In this document: positions 1-8,057 of the stretch, one piece after another
Layout: every line of letters begins with the position of its first letter
Numbering within the stretch: the stretch's first letter is position 1
From: Clostridia bacterium
Lineage (GTDB): Bacteria > Bacillota_A > Clostridia > Oscillospirales > CAG-272
DNA length: 37,781 bases
Assembly: GCA_017501175.1 (NCBI GenBank)
Contig: JAFVXK010000018.1
Coordinates: 1 to 37,781, forward strand
Direction: 5' to 3'
Program-made: the position numbers and the translations under genes
The notes under the pieces: generated by a model
What the model saw: only the letters and a program-made list of their open reading frames with translations
The model's database searches: none
Told to the model about the DNA's origin: nothing

Positions 1-938
1 CCGACATTCCTATCGGCTGCAGTGAGTACGGTTGTGAAGCTCTTAACTGGCACACCTCAGACCCCAAGCAGGGCGACTACACCGAGGAGTATCAGGCATA
101 CTACCACGAGGAGCTCATAAAGCAGCTCTTCACCCGTAAGTACATCTGGGCGACACACGTATGGAATATGTTCGACTTTGGCGCTGACGCACGTGCCGAG
201 GGCGGCGAGAACGGACAGAACCATAAGGGACTTATGACTATGGACCGTAAGTACAAGAAGGACGCCTTCTACGCTTACAAGGCTTGGCTCGTTTCTCCCG
301 AGGTTGACCCCTTCGTTCACCTCTGCGGAAAGAGATATATCGACAGAGTTGAGGACGTAACCAAGGTTACTGTTTATTCGAACTTGCCCGAGGTTGAGCT
401 CTTCGTCAACGGCGAGTCGGTCGGCAAGAAAACCGCTGAGGACCACTTCTTCTACTTCGAGGTTAAGAACGAGGGCGAGTCGAAAATTGTCGCTAAGGCA
501 GGCGAGCACACCGACGAGGGTATTATCCGCAAGGTTGACGAGATGAATATGGACTACGTTCTCAAGGAAAAGGGCGCGGTTCTCAACTGGTTCGACGTAA
601 ACGCTCCCGAGGGCAGATATTCTCTCAATGACACCATTTCGGATATAATGAAGTCGAAGAGAGGTAAGTTCTGGCTCATCAGAAAGGGACTTATGCTCAA
701 GAGAATGATGGACAAGAACAACAAGAAGAGCAAGAAGGGCGAGAATAAGTCCGGCGGCTTCGAGGTTAATCTCAAGGATGGCGCACCCAGCGGTCTTATG
801 GATATGATGGGCGGCTTCTCGGTTCTCCGTCTTACCTCTATGATGGGAATGATGAACCTCAGCTTCACCAAGGAAGAGCTTCTTAAATACAACAAGCAGC
901 TCAACCGCATCAAAAAGCCGAAGGATTTAAGAAAGTAA
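1..938 (+). CDS. Glycoside hydrolase family 2 (beta-galactosidase-like), 3' part
   Basis: The gene enters from the left edge; the first whole codon is at position 3 and 311 residues are visible. The fragment opens in the catalytic TIM barrel of GH2 enzymes: the SEYG motif carries the expected nucleophile Glu (eighth visible residue), followed by the family block WNMFDF, EGG, KGL and DRKYKKDAFY. From about residue 105 comes an Ig-like domain of the kind found after the barrel in GH2 proteins (DUF4982-like; VELFVNG). The last 130 or so residues are rich in Lys and Met and match nothing I recognise. Such enzymes remove terminal sugars (galactose, glucuronate or mannose) from oligosaccharides. 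The substrate cannot be read from this part, and whether a signal peptide exists is outside the window. The family call is firm, the specificity open. Confidence 0.9.
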   Translation, partial: DIPIGCSEYGCEALNWHTSDPKQGDYTEEYQAYYHEELIKQLFTRKYIWATHVWNMFDFGADARAEGGENGQNHKGLMTMDRKYKKDAFYAYKAWLVSPEVDPFVHLCGKRYIDRVEDVTKVTVYSNLPEVELFVNGESVGKKTAEDHFFYFEVKNEGESKIVAKAGEHTDEGIIRKVDEMNMDYVLKEKGAVLNWFDVNAPEGRYSLNDTISDIMKSKRGKFWLIRKGLMLKRMMDKNNKKSKKGENKSGGFEVNLKDGAPSGLMDMMGGFSVLRLTSMMGMMNLSFTKEELLKYNKQLNRIKKPKDLRK

Positions 939-957
939 ATCAAAAAGCAAATAAAAA

Positions 958-985
958 AGAGGGCAGAGCCGTGGTTCTGCCCTCT
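958..985. terminator. Hairpin after the GH2 gene, related to the one at 2553
   Basis: A 12-bp stem (958-969 with 974-985, one G-T pair) has a 4-base loop. Its GGGCAGAGCC core reappears in the hairpin at 2553-2580. On the plus strand the following T tract is weak (CTCTTGCTG); on the minus strand it is followed by six T. It probably ends the GH2 transcript, but the base asymmetry leaves its direction in doubt. Confidence 0.6.
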
Positions 986-1021
986 TGCTGTAACATCACA
1001 TTTTTCATCCGATTTGTAGCC

Positions 1022-1050
1022 TTGACAAAGGAATAGCGGTATGGTATAAT
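1022..1050 (+). promoter_or_regulatory. Promoter of the membrane protein gene at 1085
   Basis: TTGACA at 1022-1027, a 17-bp spacer and TATAAT at 1045-1050: a perfect sigma-70/SigA consensus. The start codon lies about 30 bases beyond the expected transcription start. Confidence 0.85.
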
Positions 1051-1084
1051 CAAAATGAATAATACAAATTAGGAGTAGATCGCA

Positions 1085-2488
1085 TTGAACCACGTTGATG
1101 TGTTACCAAAGGGTTATTCTCTGGCAAAATCGCTTGACAATAGAAAAAAACCGATTGGATTAAATGCCATAAAAGCAATATTGGCTTTTATGATCTCTTG
1201 GATAATTTTGATATTGCCGATTGCCATTTTCAAAGGGCTTGGTGAAATCTTCTCGTTGTATTTCTCTTGCGTTGTGTTTTTTGGAGGTGCAATGATTGGT
1301 CTGTATAGCTGCATTTTCATCGGCATACAGTCCTTGACGATGTATTTTCTAACGCATAAATGGGGAAAATTCGGATACATAAGAAACGACGTCTTTTATT
1401 CGGTTCCCGGTATCTTCGTTACACGGAAAGCGGCATTTTTATACACGCTGTTACCCATCGTGTTCCCATCGATACTGTTTATTGTCGTCATGCTTTTACC
1501 AGTGGATGTTCTTTTTACACATTTCGTAGCTTCTGTCTTTTTTGCAACCCATATAGCTATCGTATTTTGCGATTCTTTCCCGATGTTGACAATGCTTGCT
1601 AAATGCAAGGATGAAAATGCGCTTGTTAATTTCGCAGGAGTACGCTTTGCGATTTTCACCGAGCGTGAAGACGGCGACGAAACCGATGAGGCGAGCGCTG
1701 AATATCTCGATTGGCTTCATAATGAGGGGCTCAATATGGTTGACGAGGAGAATAAGCGTAAAAGCAAAATAGCATCGACCTCCGGTAGCGTAATATTCTT
1801 TTTTGAAGCACTCCTTTTTGCGTTCATCTTCTTCTTATCTGTTTTTTCGGTCAAATATCCGATTTTTAAGGAAGTTATTTTAAACCCGTCCTTGTATCTG
1901 TGTGTGCTTTTTATAGGTTTGATAATATATTTCGAGCTTACTCGAAGCAAGTATTACGTCGCGAAAGTTTTTATAGCGACGATTCTGACGTCTTTAACGC
2001 TTTTACTTCTTGTCATAGCTGTTTTTTTGGGCGCTAACGCGACTTCTCATACAACGGATATAAAGAATTACGGAAGCTACGATGACATATGTCACGAGGT
2101 AACCGCCTTTTTGCCCGAGCAAATTACCGAGGATATGACACCGATACGTTATTCTTACTATTACGATGCCAGCTGGGATATTGTCTTTGAGGTGTATCTT
2201 GAAGTCAAAATGACCGATGATGCGTACGAGGCGCTGAAGGCTGAATACAGCGATTCGCTGACAGATTTTCAATATGCCGAGGGATATGAGGAATACAGCA
2301 TTTCGGACAACATGTTGGAAGATTTGTCCGATGACGGAAAATGGATAGGGAATCCCGATATAAGTAAGATCATTTTTAACGACGCCGATAAAATTGTGAT
2401 CTTTGAGCTTATGCATGGGCATGATCCGTTTTATCTTGAAAACTCGGCATATATCGATAGATTTAATATTGAGCCTCTCAAGCACTGA
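1085..2488 (+). CDS. Multi-pass membrane protein, possibly DUF3267-like with lost zinc site
   Basis: 467 residues. The start is TTG, chosen because AGGAG at 1071-1075 lies nine bases upstream and no ATG or GTG fits better. The N-terminal half has about four hydrophobic segments (about residues 28-50, 57-83, 115-140, 143-160), then a soluble stretch with the pattern CDSFPMLTMLAKCKDENALV. That layout recalls the end of DUF3267 membrane zincin proteins, but no HExxH is present: the nearest candidate reads THKWGK. If related, it is catalytically dead. Residues 235-320 add three more membrane helices, and a C-terminal domain of about 150 residues, rich in acidic and aromatic residues, would lie outside the cell. 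The gene is more AT-rich than its neighbours and is bracketed by two related hairpins. Function unknown. Confidence 0.75.
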   Translation: MNHVDVLPKGYSLAKSLDNRKKPIGLNAIKAILAFMISWIILILPIAIFKGLGEIFSLYFSCVVFFGGAMIGLYSCIFIGIQSLTMYFLTHKWGKFGYIRNDVFYSVPGIFVTRKAAFLYTLLPIVFPSILFIVVMLLPVDVLFTHFVASVFFATHIAIVFCDSFPMLTMLAKCKDENALVNFAGVRFAIFTEREDGDETDEASAEYLDWLHNEGLNMVDEENKRKSKIASTSGSVIFFFEALLFAFIFFLSVFSVKYPIFKEVILNPSLYLCVLFIGLIIYFELTRSKYYVAKVFIATILTSLTLLLLVIAVFLGANATSHTTDIKNYGSYDDICHEVTAFLPEQITEDMTPIRYSYYYDASWDIVFEVYLEVKMTDDAYEALKAEYSDSLTDFQYAEGYEEYSISDNMLEDLSDDGKWIGNPDISKIIFNDADKIVIFELMHGHDPFYLENSAYIDRFNIEPLKH

Positions 2489-2552
2489 ACGGTGGATAGT
2501 TTTCAATAAATTCAGCTTCTAATGGAGCGCTTCTGCGTAAAAGAAAAATTTA

Positions 2553-2580
2553 TAGGGGCAGAGCCACGGCTCTGCCCCTA
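2553..2580. terminator. Perfect 12-bp hairpin between convergent genes
   Basis: Stem 2553-2564 with 2569-2580 around a CACG loop. On the minus strand it is followed by a T-rich run (ATTTTTC), so it should end the amino-acid transporter operon; it may also stop the plus-strand gene ending at 2488. The core is the same GGGCAGAGCC as at 958-985. Confidence 0.75.
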
Positions 2581-2592
2581 TCTTTATCTGAA

Positions 2593-3366
2593 TTAAATTT
2601 CCTTATCCTTTGACAAAAACGCGGCGGTTTTTGGGGACTTTGGGTGGTCGAAGATTTCCTCGGGTGTGCCCATTTCCTCGATGACGCCGTCAGCCATAAA
2701 GATTATCTTGTCGGACACGTGGCGGGCAAATTCCATCTCGTGAGTGACGATAATCATCGTTCTGTCGGAGCTTTTGAGCGAGCGGATAACCTTCAGAACC
2801 TCGCCCGTCAGCTCGGGGTCGAGAGCCGAGGTCGGCTCGTCAAAGCAGAGAATGTCGGGGGAGAGCATAAGTGCGCGCGCAATAGCAACACGCTGCTGCT
2901 GACCGCCCGAGAGCTGACACGGGTAGGCATCTCTTTTCTCCGTAAGTCCTACCGTGACGAGAAGCTCGTCTGCCTTTGCCTCGATTTTCTCAATATCCTC
3001 TTTTAGCGTCGGGGATTTTGCTCTCTTTGCGCGGAGTATCGGAGCTAGGGTGAGATTTCCCTTTACCGTGTACTGCGGGAAGAGGTTAAACTGCTGGAAT
3101 ACAAGTCCGAGTGAAAGCTGTGCTTCGGGGCTCATTACGGGCTTCTCGCCCGCCTTTGCCGAGTAAACGACCTCGCCGTTTACCGAGATTTCGCCCTCGT
3201 CGGCAAGCTCAAGGAAATTGAGGCAACGGAGAAATGTCGTCTTACCGCCGCCCGACGAGCCTATAATCGAGAGCACCTCGCCACGCTCGAGCGAGAGGTC
3301 AATGCCCTTTAAAACCTCGTTCTGTCCAAAGCTCTTACGGAGATTTTTTACATTTAATACTTCCAT
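2593..3366 (-). CDS. Amino-acid ABC transporter, ATP-binding protein (GlnQ/HisP family)
   Basis: A 257-residue ATPase, normal length for the family. It has Walker A GSSGGGKTT (about residue 36), Q-loop FQQFNLFPQ, signature LSGGQQQRVAIARAL (about 153), Walker B ILCFDEPTSALDP and the H-loop THEMEFA. These place it in the polar amino-acid uptake (PAAT) subfamily. It powers import through the permease encoded just upstream on the same strand (12-base gap). It is the last gene of a three-gene operon in the order binding protein, permease, ATPase. Confidence 0.93.
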   Translation of the reverse strand: MEVLNVKNLRKSFGQNEVLKGIDLSLERGEVLSIIGSSGGGKTTFLRCLNFLELADEGEISVNGEVVYSAKAGEKPVMSPEAQLSLGLVFQQFNLFPQYTVKGNLTLAPILRAKRAKSPTLKEDIEKIEAKADELLVTVGLTEKRDAYPCQLSGGQQQRVAIARALMLSPDILCFDEPTSALDPELTGEVLKVIRSLKSSDRTMIIVTHEMEFARHVSDKIIFMADGVIEEMGTPEEIFDHPKSPKTAAFLSKDKEI

Positions 3367-3378
3367 TTAAAAATCCTC

Positions 3379-4071
3379 CTACGCCTTGAAATAGTCGAGC
3401 TTTTTCTCTATCCTGCCGAATATGATAGTCAGTATTCCGACAAAAATCAGATAGAAAGCGCCCGCTACGAACAGCGGCCAGATAAGTCCCTTGACCGTCA
3501 TAAACTCGGTTGCCTCGTAAATGAGCTCGTACACCGCTATGGTGTTGGCAAGCGAGGTATCCTTGATAAGAGTGATTATCTCGTTTGACATCGGGGGGAT
3601 TATGCGCTTCACCACCTGCAAAAGCACGACCTTGAAGAATACCTCGCGCTTCGAAAGTCCGAGCACCTGTCCCGCCTCGTACTGTCCCTGCGATATGGAT
3701 TGTATTCCACCGCGGAAGATTTCCGAGAAATATGCCGCATAGTTTATCGAAAATGCGACGAGCGCCGCTATAAAGCGCGTTGAAAATGTTTGGTCAAACC
3801 AAGCCCAACCGGTGTTCATCTGAGGCCAAACGAAGAGCTTCAAAAGTCCGGGCAGATAGAATATCGCAAAAATCTGCAGCATCAGAGGCGTACCGCGAAG
3901 TATCCAGACGACAATTTTCGAGAGCATACTTAAAGGGGCAAACTTACTCATCGTGCAAAATGAGATAAGCAGCCCCAATGGTAACGCCAAAATAAGCGTT
4001 AGAAGAAACAGAAAAAATGCGGTTATAAATCCACCTGCGAGCTGGGAACAAACGTCTAAAAAGAGTTCCAT
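3379..4071 (-). CDS. Amino-acid ABC transporter permease (HisM/GlnP family)
   Basis: 230 residues with about five membrane helices. The cytoplasmic coupling loop is clear: GQYEAGQVLGLSKREVFFKV, the EAA motif that docks on the ATPase. The block RGTPLMLQIF near residue 60 is also typical of PAAT permeases. Only one permease gene is present, so the channel is probably a homodimer. It lies between the binding-protein gene and the ATPase gene and shares their promoter. Confidence 0.92.
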   Translation of the reverse strand: MELFLDVCSQLAGGFITAFFLFLLTLILALPLGLLISFCTMSKFAPLSMLSKIVVWILRGTPLMLQIFAIFYLPGLLKLFVWPQMNTGWAWFDQTFSTRFIAALVAFSINYAAYFSEIFRGGIQSISQGQYEAGQVLGLSKREVFFKVVLLQVVKRIIPPMSNEIITLIKDTSLANTIAVYELIYEATEFMTVKGLIWPLFVAGAFYLIFVGILTIIFGRIEKKLDYFKA

Positions 4072-4098
4072 TCTCGCTTTTTCCTTAAATTTCAGAAA

Positions 4099-4881
4099 TT
4101 ACTTGAGGGCGTCCTCATTGAGAGAAACTGCGTACTTTTCAAGAAGACCTGCCATAGTTCCGTCGGTATACTTTGCCTTGAGGAATGCATCGAGCTCTGC
4201 CTTGAGGTCGCTACCCTTTCTAAGACCTACTGCGAAGATTTCCTCGCCGTATCTTGCGCCGTCAACAAGCTTAAGACCGGTGTAATCGCCCTTGCCGAGC
4301 ATGCTTTCTGCCATGGTCAAGTCGATAACTGCCGCCTGAGAGTTGCCCGAAGCTACCTCGTTGAGCGCGTCAACCTGAGAGCCAACCTTGTTTATGGTCG
4401 ATGCCTTGATGACGTTGGTTGCAGTCTTGTCACCTGCAGATGCGTCCTCAACAGCGAGAGAAAGACCTGCAACGTCAGCAGCGGTATAGTTGCTGTCGCT
4501 CTTAACTACTACAACCTGTGCGTTCTTTGCGTAGGGGATAGAGAAGTCAATCTCCTCACCAAGCTCGTCAGAAGCGGTCATACCGTTCCAGATAAGGTCA
4601 ATCTGACCTGCGTTTATCTCGGCAACCTTGTTCTTCCACTTGATGATAACTATCTGGCAGTTAACGCCGAGGGACTCTGCGAACATCTGCGCAAGCTCAG
4701 CGTCAAAGCCAACCCACTCGCCTGTTACGTCGTCAATGTAATCCATAGGTTCGTAAACGGTAACGCCGACAACGAGCTTGTTCGCTTCCTTTACCTTTGC
4801 AATGTCGCTGCCGCCCATACAGGAGGTAAGACCGCAAAGAAGAAGTGCGGTCATAAGTACAAGTGCTAAAATTCTTTTCAT
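4099..4881 (-). CDS. Amino-acid-binding lipoprotein of the ABC transporter
   Basis: 260 residues, family 3 solute-binding protein. The N-terminus has a lipoprotein signal with lipobox LTSC (Cys at about residue 21), so the protein should be anchored outside the membrane. The fold shows in VVGVTVYEPMDYID, GFDAELAQMFAESLG, the hinge segment LIWNGMTASDE and IPYAKNAQVVVV, the usual order in polar amino-acid binding proteins. An AAAGGA ribosome site lies 10 bases before the ATG. First gene of the operon. The ligand cannot be fixed from sequence (glutamine, cystine or another polar amino acid). Confidence 0.92.
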   Translation of the reverse strand: MKRILALVLMTALLLCGLTSCMGGSDIAKVKEANKLVVGVTVYEPMDYIDDVTGEWVGFDAELAQMFAESLGVNCQIVIIKWKNKVAEINAGQIDLIWNGMTASDELGEEIDFSIPYAKNAQVVVVKSDSNYTAADVAGLSLAVEDASAGDKTATNVIKASTINKVGSQVDALNEVASGNSQAAVIDLTMAESMLGKGDYTGLKLVDGARYGEEIFAVGLRKGSDLKAELDAFLKAKYTDGTMAGLLEKYAVSLNEDALK

Positions 4882-4903
4882 TTCTAAAATGTCCTTTCTT
4901 TAT

Positions 4904-4923
4904 CGCTTTAGCAAACTAAAGCG
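4904..4923 (-). promoter_or_regulatory. Perfect inverted repeat at the 5' end of the transporter mRNA
   Basis: CGCTTTAG, a CAAA spacer, then CTAAAGCG: an uninterrupted 8-bp stem. It starts about seven bases after the predicted transcription start (near 4930) and ends before the ribosome site. It could be a repressor operator or a 5' hairpin that protects the mRNA; sequence alone does not decide. Confidence 0.6.
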
Positions 4924-4936
4924 TTTTTATGCATTT

Positions 4937-4965
4937 ATTATACTACATAAAATCGGATTTGTAAA
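4937..4965 (-). promoter_or_regulatory. Promoter of the amino-acid transporter operon
   Basis: Read on the minus strand: TTTACA (4960-4965), 17-bp spacer, TATAAT (4937-4942). Confidence 0.8.
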
Positions 4966-5008
4966 GGGGTTTTCGGAAAATAATTGATTTAATTTAAAAA
5001 AATAAAAT

Positions 5009-5031
5009 CGGCAGTCCGGGTAGGACTGCCG
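5009..5031 (-). terminator. Terminator of the exchanger gene
   Basis: A 9-bp GC-rich stem (5009-5017 with 5023-5031) is followed on the minus strand by a run of T and A (TTTTATTTTTTT). It sits 20 bases after the exchanger stop codon. Confidence 0.85.
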
Positions 5032-5050
5032 AAAACAGTATTATTTTGTG

Positions 5051-6067
5051 TTATGGGAACATAGGAATGAGCACGAACTGTAGTACGCAGTACGCACCGT
5101 AAAGCGCGAGAAGCGAGATGCCCTGCCAGCGCGAGAGCTTTCCGCGAAGAAGCGTGGGGATAGTGAGCAGTGCCATAATGCCTATCATAAGAGGAATATC
5201 GAAGATGAAGGACGCGTTCATACCGAGGAAGGTTGCATCTGCGGGTACGTCGAAGGGGTTGATGGTGATTGCCGCGCCCGATACGAGAACGAGGTTAAAG
5301 ATGTTAGCGCCGATGATGTTACCGAGCGAGAGCGCGCCGTGCCCCTTGGTCAGTGCGGTGATAGCGGTTACAAGCTCGGGGAGCGACGTACCGAGGGCAA
5401 CGATAGTCAGTGAGATTATGGTTTCGGGAACCTTCAGCGCGTGTGCGATAGTGGTCGCACTGTCAACGAGAAGGTCTGCGCCAAGCGCAATAACGAGAGC
5501 CGAGCCGATAAGAACTACGATATCCTTGACAAGACCGAGCTTTGAGGAGCTTTCGGGCAGCTCGCAATCAAGCGCCTCGTCCTCTTCCTCGTCTGCCGCG
5601 GGATTTTTCTTCATATTGATGACGTTTACTACCATATAAACTACGAAGAGGCAGAGAAGAACGATACCCGTCCAAAGCTGGAATTCTTCAAAAACATAAG
5701 CGTTGATAGCATAGAACGCCGCTACCGCAAAGAAAGCACACACGGGGAATATGAGAGCCTTTTTGTCAGCCTTTCCGGGCTTTATCGCTATGGTCAGAGC
5801 CGCAATAAGCGATGTGTTGCAGATAATAGAGCCGATAGCGTTGCCGTAGGCAATAGCGCCGCTGCCTGCCATAGCACCCATAGCCGAGGTCATAACCTCG
5901 GGAAGCGTCGTGCCTATCGAAACGACGGTAGCTCCGATAAGAAGCTCGGGAAGCTTAAAGCGCTTTGCAATACCGGTTGCCGCATCAACGAACCAGTCAC
6001 CGCCCTTAATCAAGAGCAGAAAACCGAAAACGAGCAAAAAGACATAATCCGGGATAAAATCGAACAT
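5051..6067 (-). CDS. Na+/Ca2+ exchanger family protein (CaxA/YrbG-like)
   Basis: 338 residues with the internal two-fold repeat of the CaCA family. The two alpha repeats are clear: GATVVSIGTTLPEVMTSAMG with GNAIGSIICN (about residues 42-88) and LTIVALGTSLPELVTAI with GNIIGANIFN (about 215-255). The Glu and Asn residues in these motifs bind cations. About ten membrane helices flank a charged central loop of Asp and Glu (about 155-170). It should exchange Ca2+, or possibly Mn2+, for Na+ or H+. It has its own promoter, but it lies directly downstream of the flotillin gene that is under a Mn2+-type riboswitch, which makes a link to divalent metal balance plausible. Confidence 0.92.
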   Translation of the reverse strand: MFDFIPDYVFLLVFGFLLLIKGGDWFVDAATGIAKRFKLPELLIGATVVSIGTTLPEVMTSAMGAMAGSGAIAYGNAIGSIICNTSLIAALTIAIKPGKADKKALIFPVCAFFAVAAFYAINAYVFEEFQLWTGIVLLCLFVVYMVVNVINMKKNPAADEEEDEALDCELPESSSKLGLVKDIVVLIGSALVIALGADLLVDSATTIAHALKVPETIISLTIVALGTSLPELVTAITALTKGHGALSLGNIIGANIFNLVLVSGAAITINPFDVPADATFLGMNASFIFDIPLMIGIMALLTIPTLLRGKLSRWQGISLLALYGAYCVLQFVLIPMFP

Positions 6068-6104
6068 AAGTTTCTCCTAAACGTTTTTAAATTCACTATC
6101 CTAT

Positions 6105-6133
6105 ATTTTATCATATTACGACACAAGTGTCAA
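6105..6133 (-). promoter_or_regulatory. Promoter of the Na+/Ca2+ exchanger gene
   Basis: Minus strand TTGACA (6128-6133), 17-bp spacer, TAAAAT (6105-6110). A TAGGAGA ribosome site (6073-6079) follows before the ATG at 6067. Confidence 0.8.
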
Positions 6134-6182
6134 TGCATCATAAGAGAAAATTTACAGAAAAAACAGCATTTGAAAACAAGGG

Positions 6183-6206
6183 GGGCGTGTGAAATATCAC
6201 ACGCCC
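6183..6206 (-). terminator. Terminator of the flotillin gene
   Basis: Perfect 10-bp stem (6183-6192 with 6197-6206) with an AATA loop, 23 bases after the flotillin stop. The T run that follows on the minus strand is short (CTTGTTTTC), so some read-through into the exchanger gene is possible. Confidence 0.7.
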
Positions 6207-6229
6207 TAAAGCTTTAGTGCAAGATTGGG

Positions 6230-7657
6230 TTAAATTTCCTCGTCGATGTCCTCAGAGCCCTTTTCGCCTTCGTCGGATTTTACTTGCGCGGCTTTTCCGC
6301 CGACAAAGCCTGCGATAAGGCTTGAGATGTCAATTCCGGTAGATTCTTTAACACCTTCCATTATCTGGTCGGCGCTGTTTATAACGTCGCGCACGAGCTT
6401 TGTGGAGTTGCCGTCGCCGTACATAACTATCTTGTCTGTCTTTGCAAGCGGGATAGCCGCATTTTTGACGACCTCGGGAAGCGCGGCGAGATACATTTCG
6501 AGAACCGAAGCCTCGCCCATTTTTTTCTGTGCCTCAGCCTTTTTCTCAATAGCCTCAGCCTCGGCAAGTCCTTTGGCCCTTATACCTTCAGCCTCCTGCT
6601 CCATAGCGTAGCGGAGAGCCTCAGCCTCAGCCTTTTTCGCCTCTGCGGCACGGAGAGCCTCGTACTGACGAGCGTCTGCCTCTCTTTGACGGGAGATGAG
6701 CTCCGCCTCTGCCTCTTTTTCGGAGCGGTATTTCATAGCGTCTGCCTGCTTTTTAATCTCTGCATCAAGCTCACGCTCTTTGATAGCAATCTCCTTTTCG
6801 GCAAGCTCGGCTTCCTTCTCACGACGCGCAATGTCGGCGTTGGTTTTTGCTATTTCTATGATTTTACGCTGATTTTCCTGCTGTATGGAGTATGCCGCGT
6901 CAGCCTCCGCCTTCTTGGTGTCTGCCTTAACCTTCATATCAGCCTGCTGAACGGCAAGAGCCGCATTCTGCTCGGCAATCTTTTTGTCAGCCTCGACCTT
7001 GACGGCGTTTGCCTCCTGCTGTGCGTTAGCGGTAGCTATTGCGATATCGCGCTGAGCGTTAGCCTTAGCTATTTGGGCATTCTTTCTAATCTGCTCGACG
7101 TTGTCAATACCCATATTCTCGATAGTTCCCGCGCCGTCCTTGAAGTTCTGAATATTGAAGTTAACGACCTCAATACCGAGCTTTTCCATATCGGGAACGA
7201 CGTTTTCGGTTATCTTTTTCGCAACGCCCTGACGGTCTTGAACCATCTCCTTGAGCCCTACCGAGCCGACTATCTCACGCATGTTACCCTCCAGCACCTG
7301 AGTGACGAGGGCAACGAGCTCGCCGCGCGTCTTACCGAGAAGAGCCTCGGCTGCACGCTTGAGAAGCTCGGGGTCGCTTGAAACCTTGATGTTAGCGACA
7401 CCGTCAACTGTGACGTTTATGAACTCGTTGGTGGGAACTGCCTCGCTCGTCTTTACGTCAACCTGCATTACTCCGAGTGATATGCGGTCAACGCGCTCGA
7501 AGAAAGGAACGCGCCAGCCCGCTTTTCCTATAAGTATTCGCTTTTTGCCAAGACCCGAGATGATAAATGCCGTGTCCGGCGGAGCCTTCAGATAGCCGAA
7601 GGCGGTGAAAAGTATAGCAAGAACTGCTATGGCTGTTAAAATCGGAATCCAAAACAT
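6230..7657 (-). CDS. Flotillin-like SPFH/band 7 protein
   Basis: 475 residues. One N-terminal membrane segment (about 3-22) precedes an SPFH/band 7 domain (about 25-190; KRILIGKAGWRVPFFERVD, then DVKTSEAVPTNEFINVTVDG). A long Ala/Glu/Lys-rich coiled coil (about 195-385) carries many repeated AEA and KAEA steps, as in flotillins FloA and FloT. The tail is acidic. Flotillins form membrane scaffolds linked to lipid order and protein secretion. Their common partner NfeD is not next door. AAGGAGG (7665-7671) precedes the ATG. The leader contains a yybP-ykoY riboswitch with its terminator, so expression should rise with Mn2+, which is unusual for this family. Confidence 0.92.
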   Translation of the reverse strand: MFWIPILTAIAVLAILFTAFGYLKAPPDTAFIISGLGKKRILIGKAGWRVPFFERVDRISLGVMQVDVKTSEAVPTNEFINVTVDGVANIKVSSDPELLKRAAEALLGKTRGELVALVTQVLEGNMREIVGSVGLKEMVQDRQGVAKKITENVVPDMEKLGIEVVNFNIQNFKDGAGTIENMGIDNVEQIRKNAQIAKANAQRDIAIATANAQQEANAVKVEADKKIAEQNAALAVQQADMKVKADTKKAEADAAYSIQQENQRKIIEIAKTNADIARREKEAELAEKEIAIKERELDAEIKKQADAMKYRSEKEAEAELISRQREADARQYEALRAAEAKKAEAEALRYAMEQEAEGIRAKGLAEAEAIEKKAEAQKKMGEASVLEMYLAALPEVVKNAAIPLAKTDKIVMYGDGNSTKLVRDVINSADQIMEGVKESTGIDISSLIAGFVGGKAAQVKSDEGEKGSEDIDEEI

Positions 7658-7721
7658 AATAAGTCCTCCTTAATAATATATTATTCAAAATAAGTCAAAA
7701 GCTCGCCTCTTTTTGCTAACG

Positions 7722-7760
7722 CAAAAAGACTTCCAGCGTACCGAGATACACTGAAAGTCT
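7722..7760 (-). terminator. Riboswitch-controlled terminator in the flotillin leader
   Basis: A 14-bp stem with two G-T pairs (7747-7760 with 7727-7740) is followed on the minus strand by five T. Its 5' arm includes the 3' strand of the riboswitch P1 helix, so the two structures exclude each other: ligand-bound P1 should block termination (an ON switch). Confidence 0.8.
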
Positions 7761-7854
7761 TGTTATCATCAAAACTGATTAAGTACGATCGAGCATCTGC
7801 AGCTGCTGTGTTGGCGAATCGTACGCATTGCGGGGCAATGAACTACTCCCTTTC
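7753..7854 (-). ncRNA. yybP-ykoY (manganese) riboswitch
   Basis: The transcript reads GAAAGGGAGTAG at its 5' end (7854-7843) and ACAAGACTTTC at its 3' end (7763-7753). These match the two most conserved blocks of the yybP-ykoY family, usually AAAGGGGAGUAG and AAGACCUUU. The P1 helix is kept by paired changes: GAAAG with CTTTC instead of AAAGG with CCUUU. Between them are a short hairpin (ATTGC CCC GCAAT) and a longer arm closed by GTACGAT with ATCGTAC. Known members sense Mn2+ and control metal exporters. The apical part of the second arm was not checked base by base against the family model. Confidence 0.82.
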
Positions 7855-7863
7855 GACATTTTC

Positions 7864-7892
7864 ATTATAGCATATTTGCAAGTAGTTGTCAA
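7864..7892 (-). promoter_or_regulatory. Promoter of the flotillin/riboswitch transcript
   Basis: Minus strand TTGACA (7887-7892), 17-bp spacer, TATAAT (7864-7869): perfect consensus. Transcription should start near 7857, just before the riboswitch. Confidence 0.88.
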
Positions 7893-7980
7893 TATCATCT
7901 GCACGAAATTGTATATATGCATAGTTTTGAGCAAACGGTTTTGTTCATAGTGCACAATTTTCGGTTCTGCTGTTTTTTGA

Positions 7981-7994
7981 GGTAAGCGCTTACG
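7981..7994 (+). promoter_or_regulatory. Palindrome resembling a catabolite (cre/LacI-family) operator
   Basis: GTAAGCGCTTAC (7982-7993) is a perfect 12-bp palindrome with the central CG and flanks of CcpA and LacI-family operators. It lies about 65 bp upstream of the -35 box of the SerC-like gene. No regulator gene of that family is in the window. Confidence 0.45.
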
Positions 7995-8057
7995 CTTTCT
8001 GCTGTCGGCTTTTGCTTTCAGCGCCGTAGAAAACTGCCCGAGAATTTCTCCTCGTAC

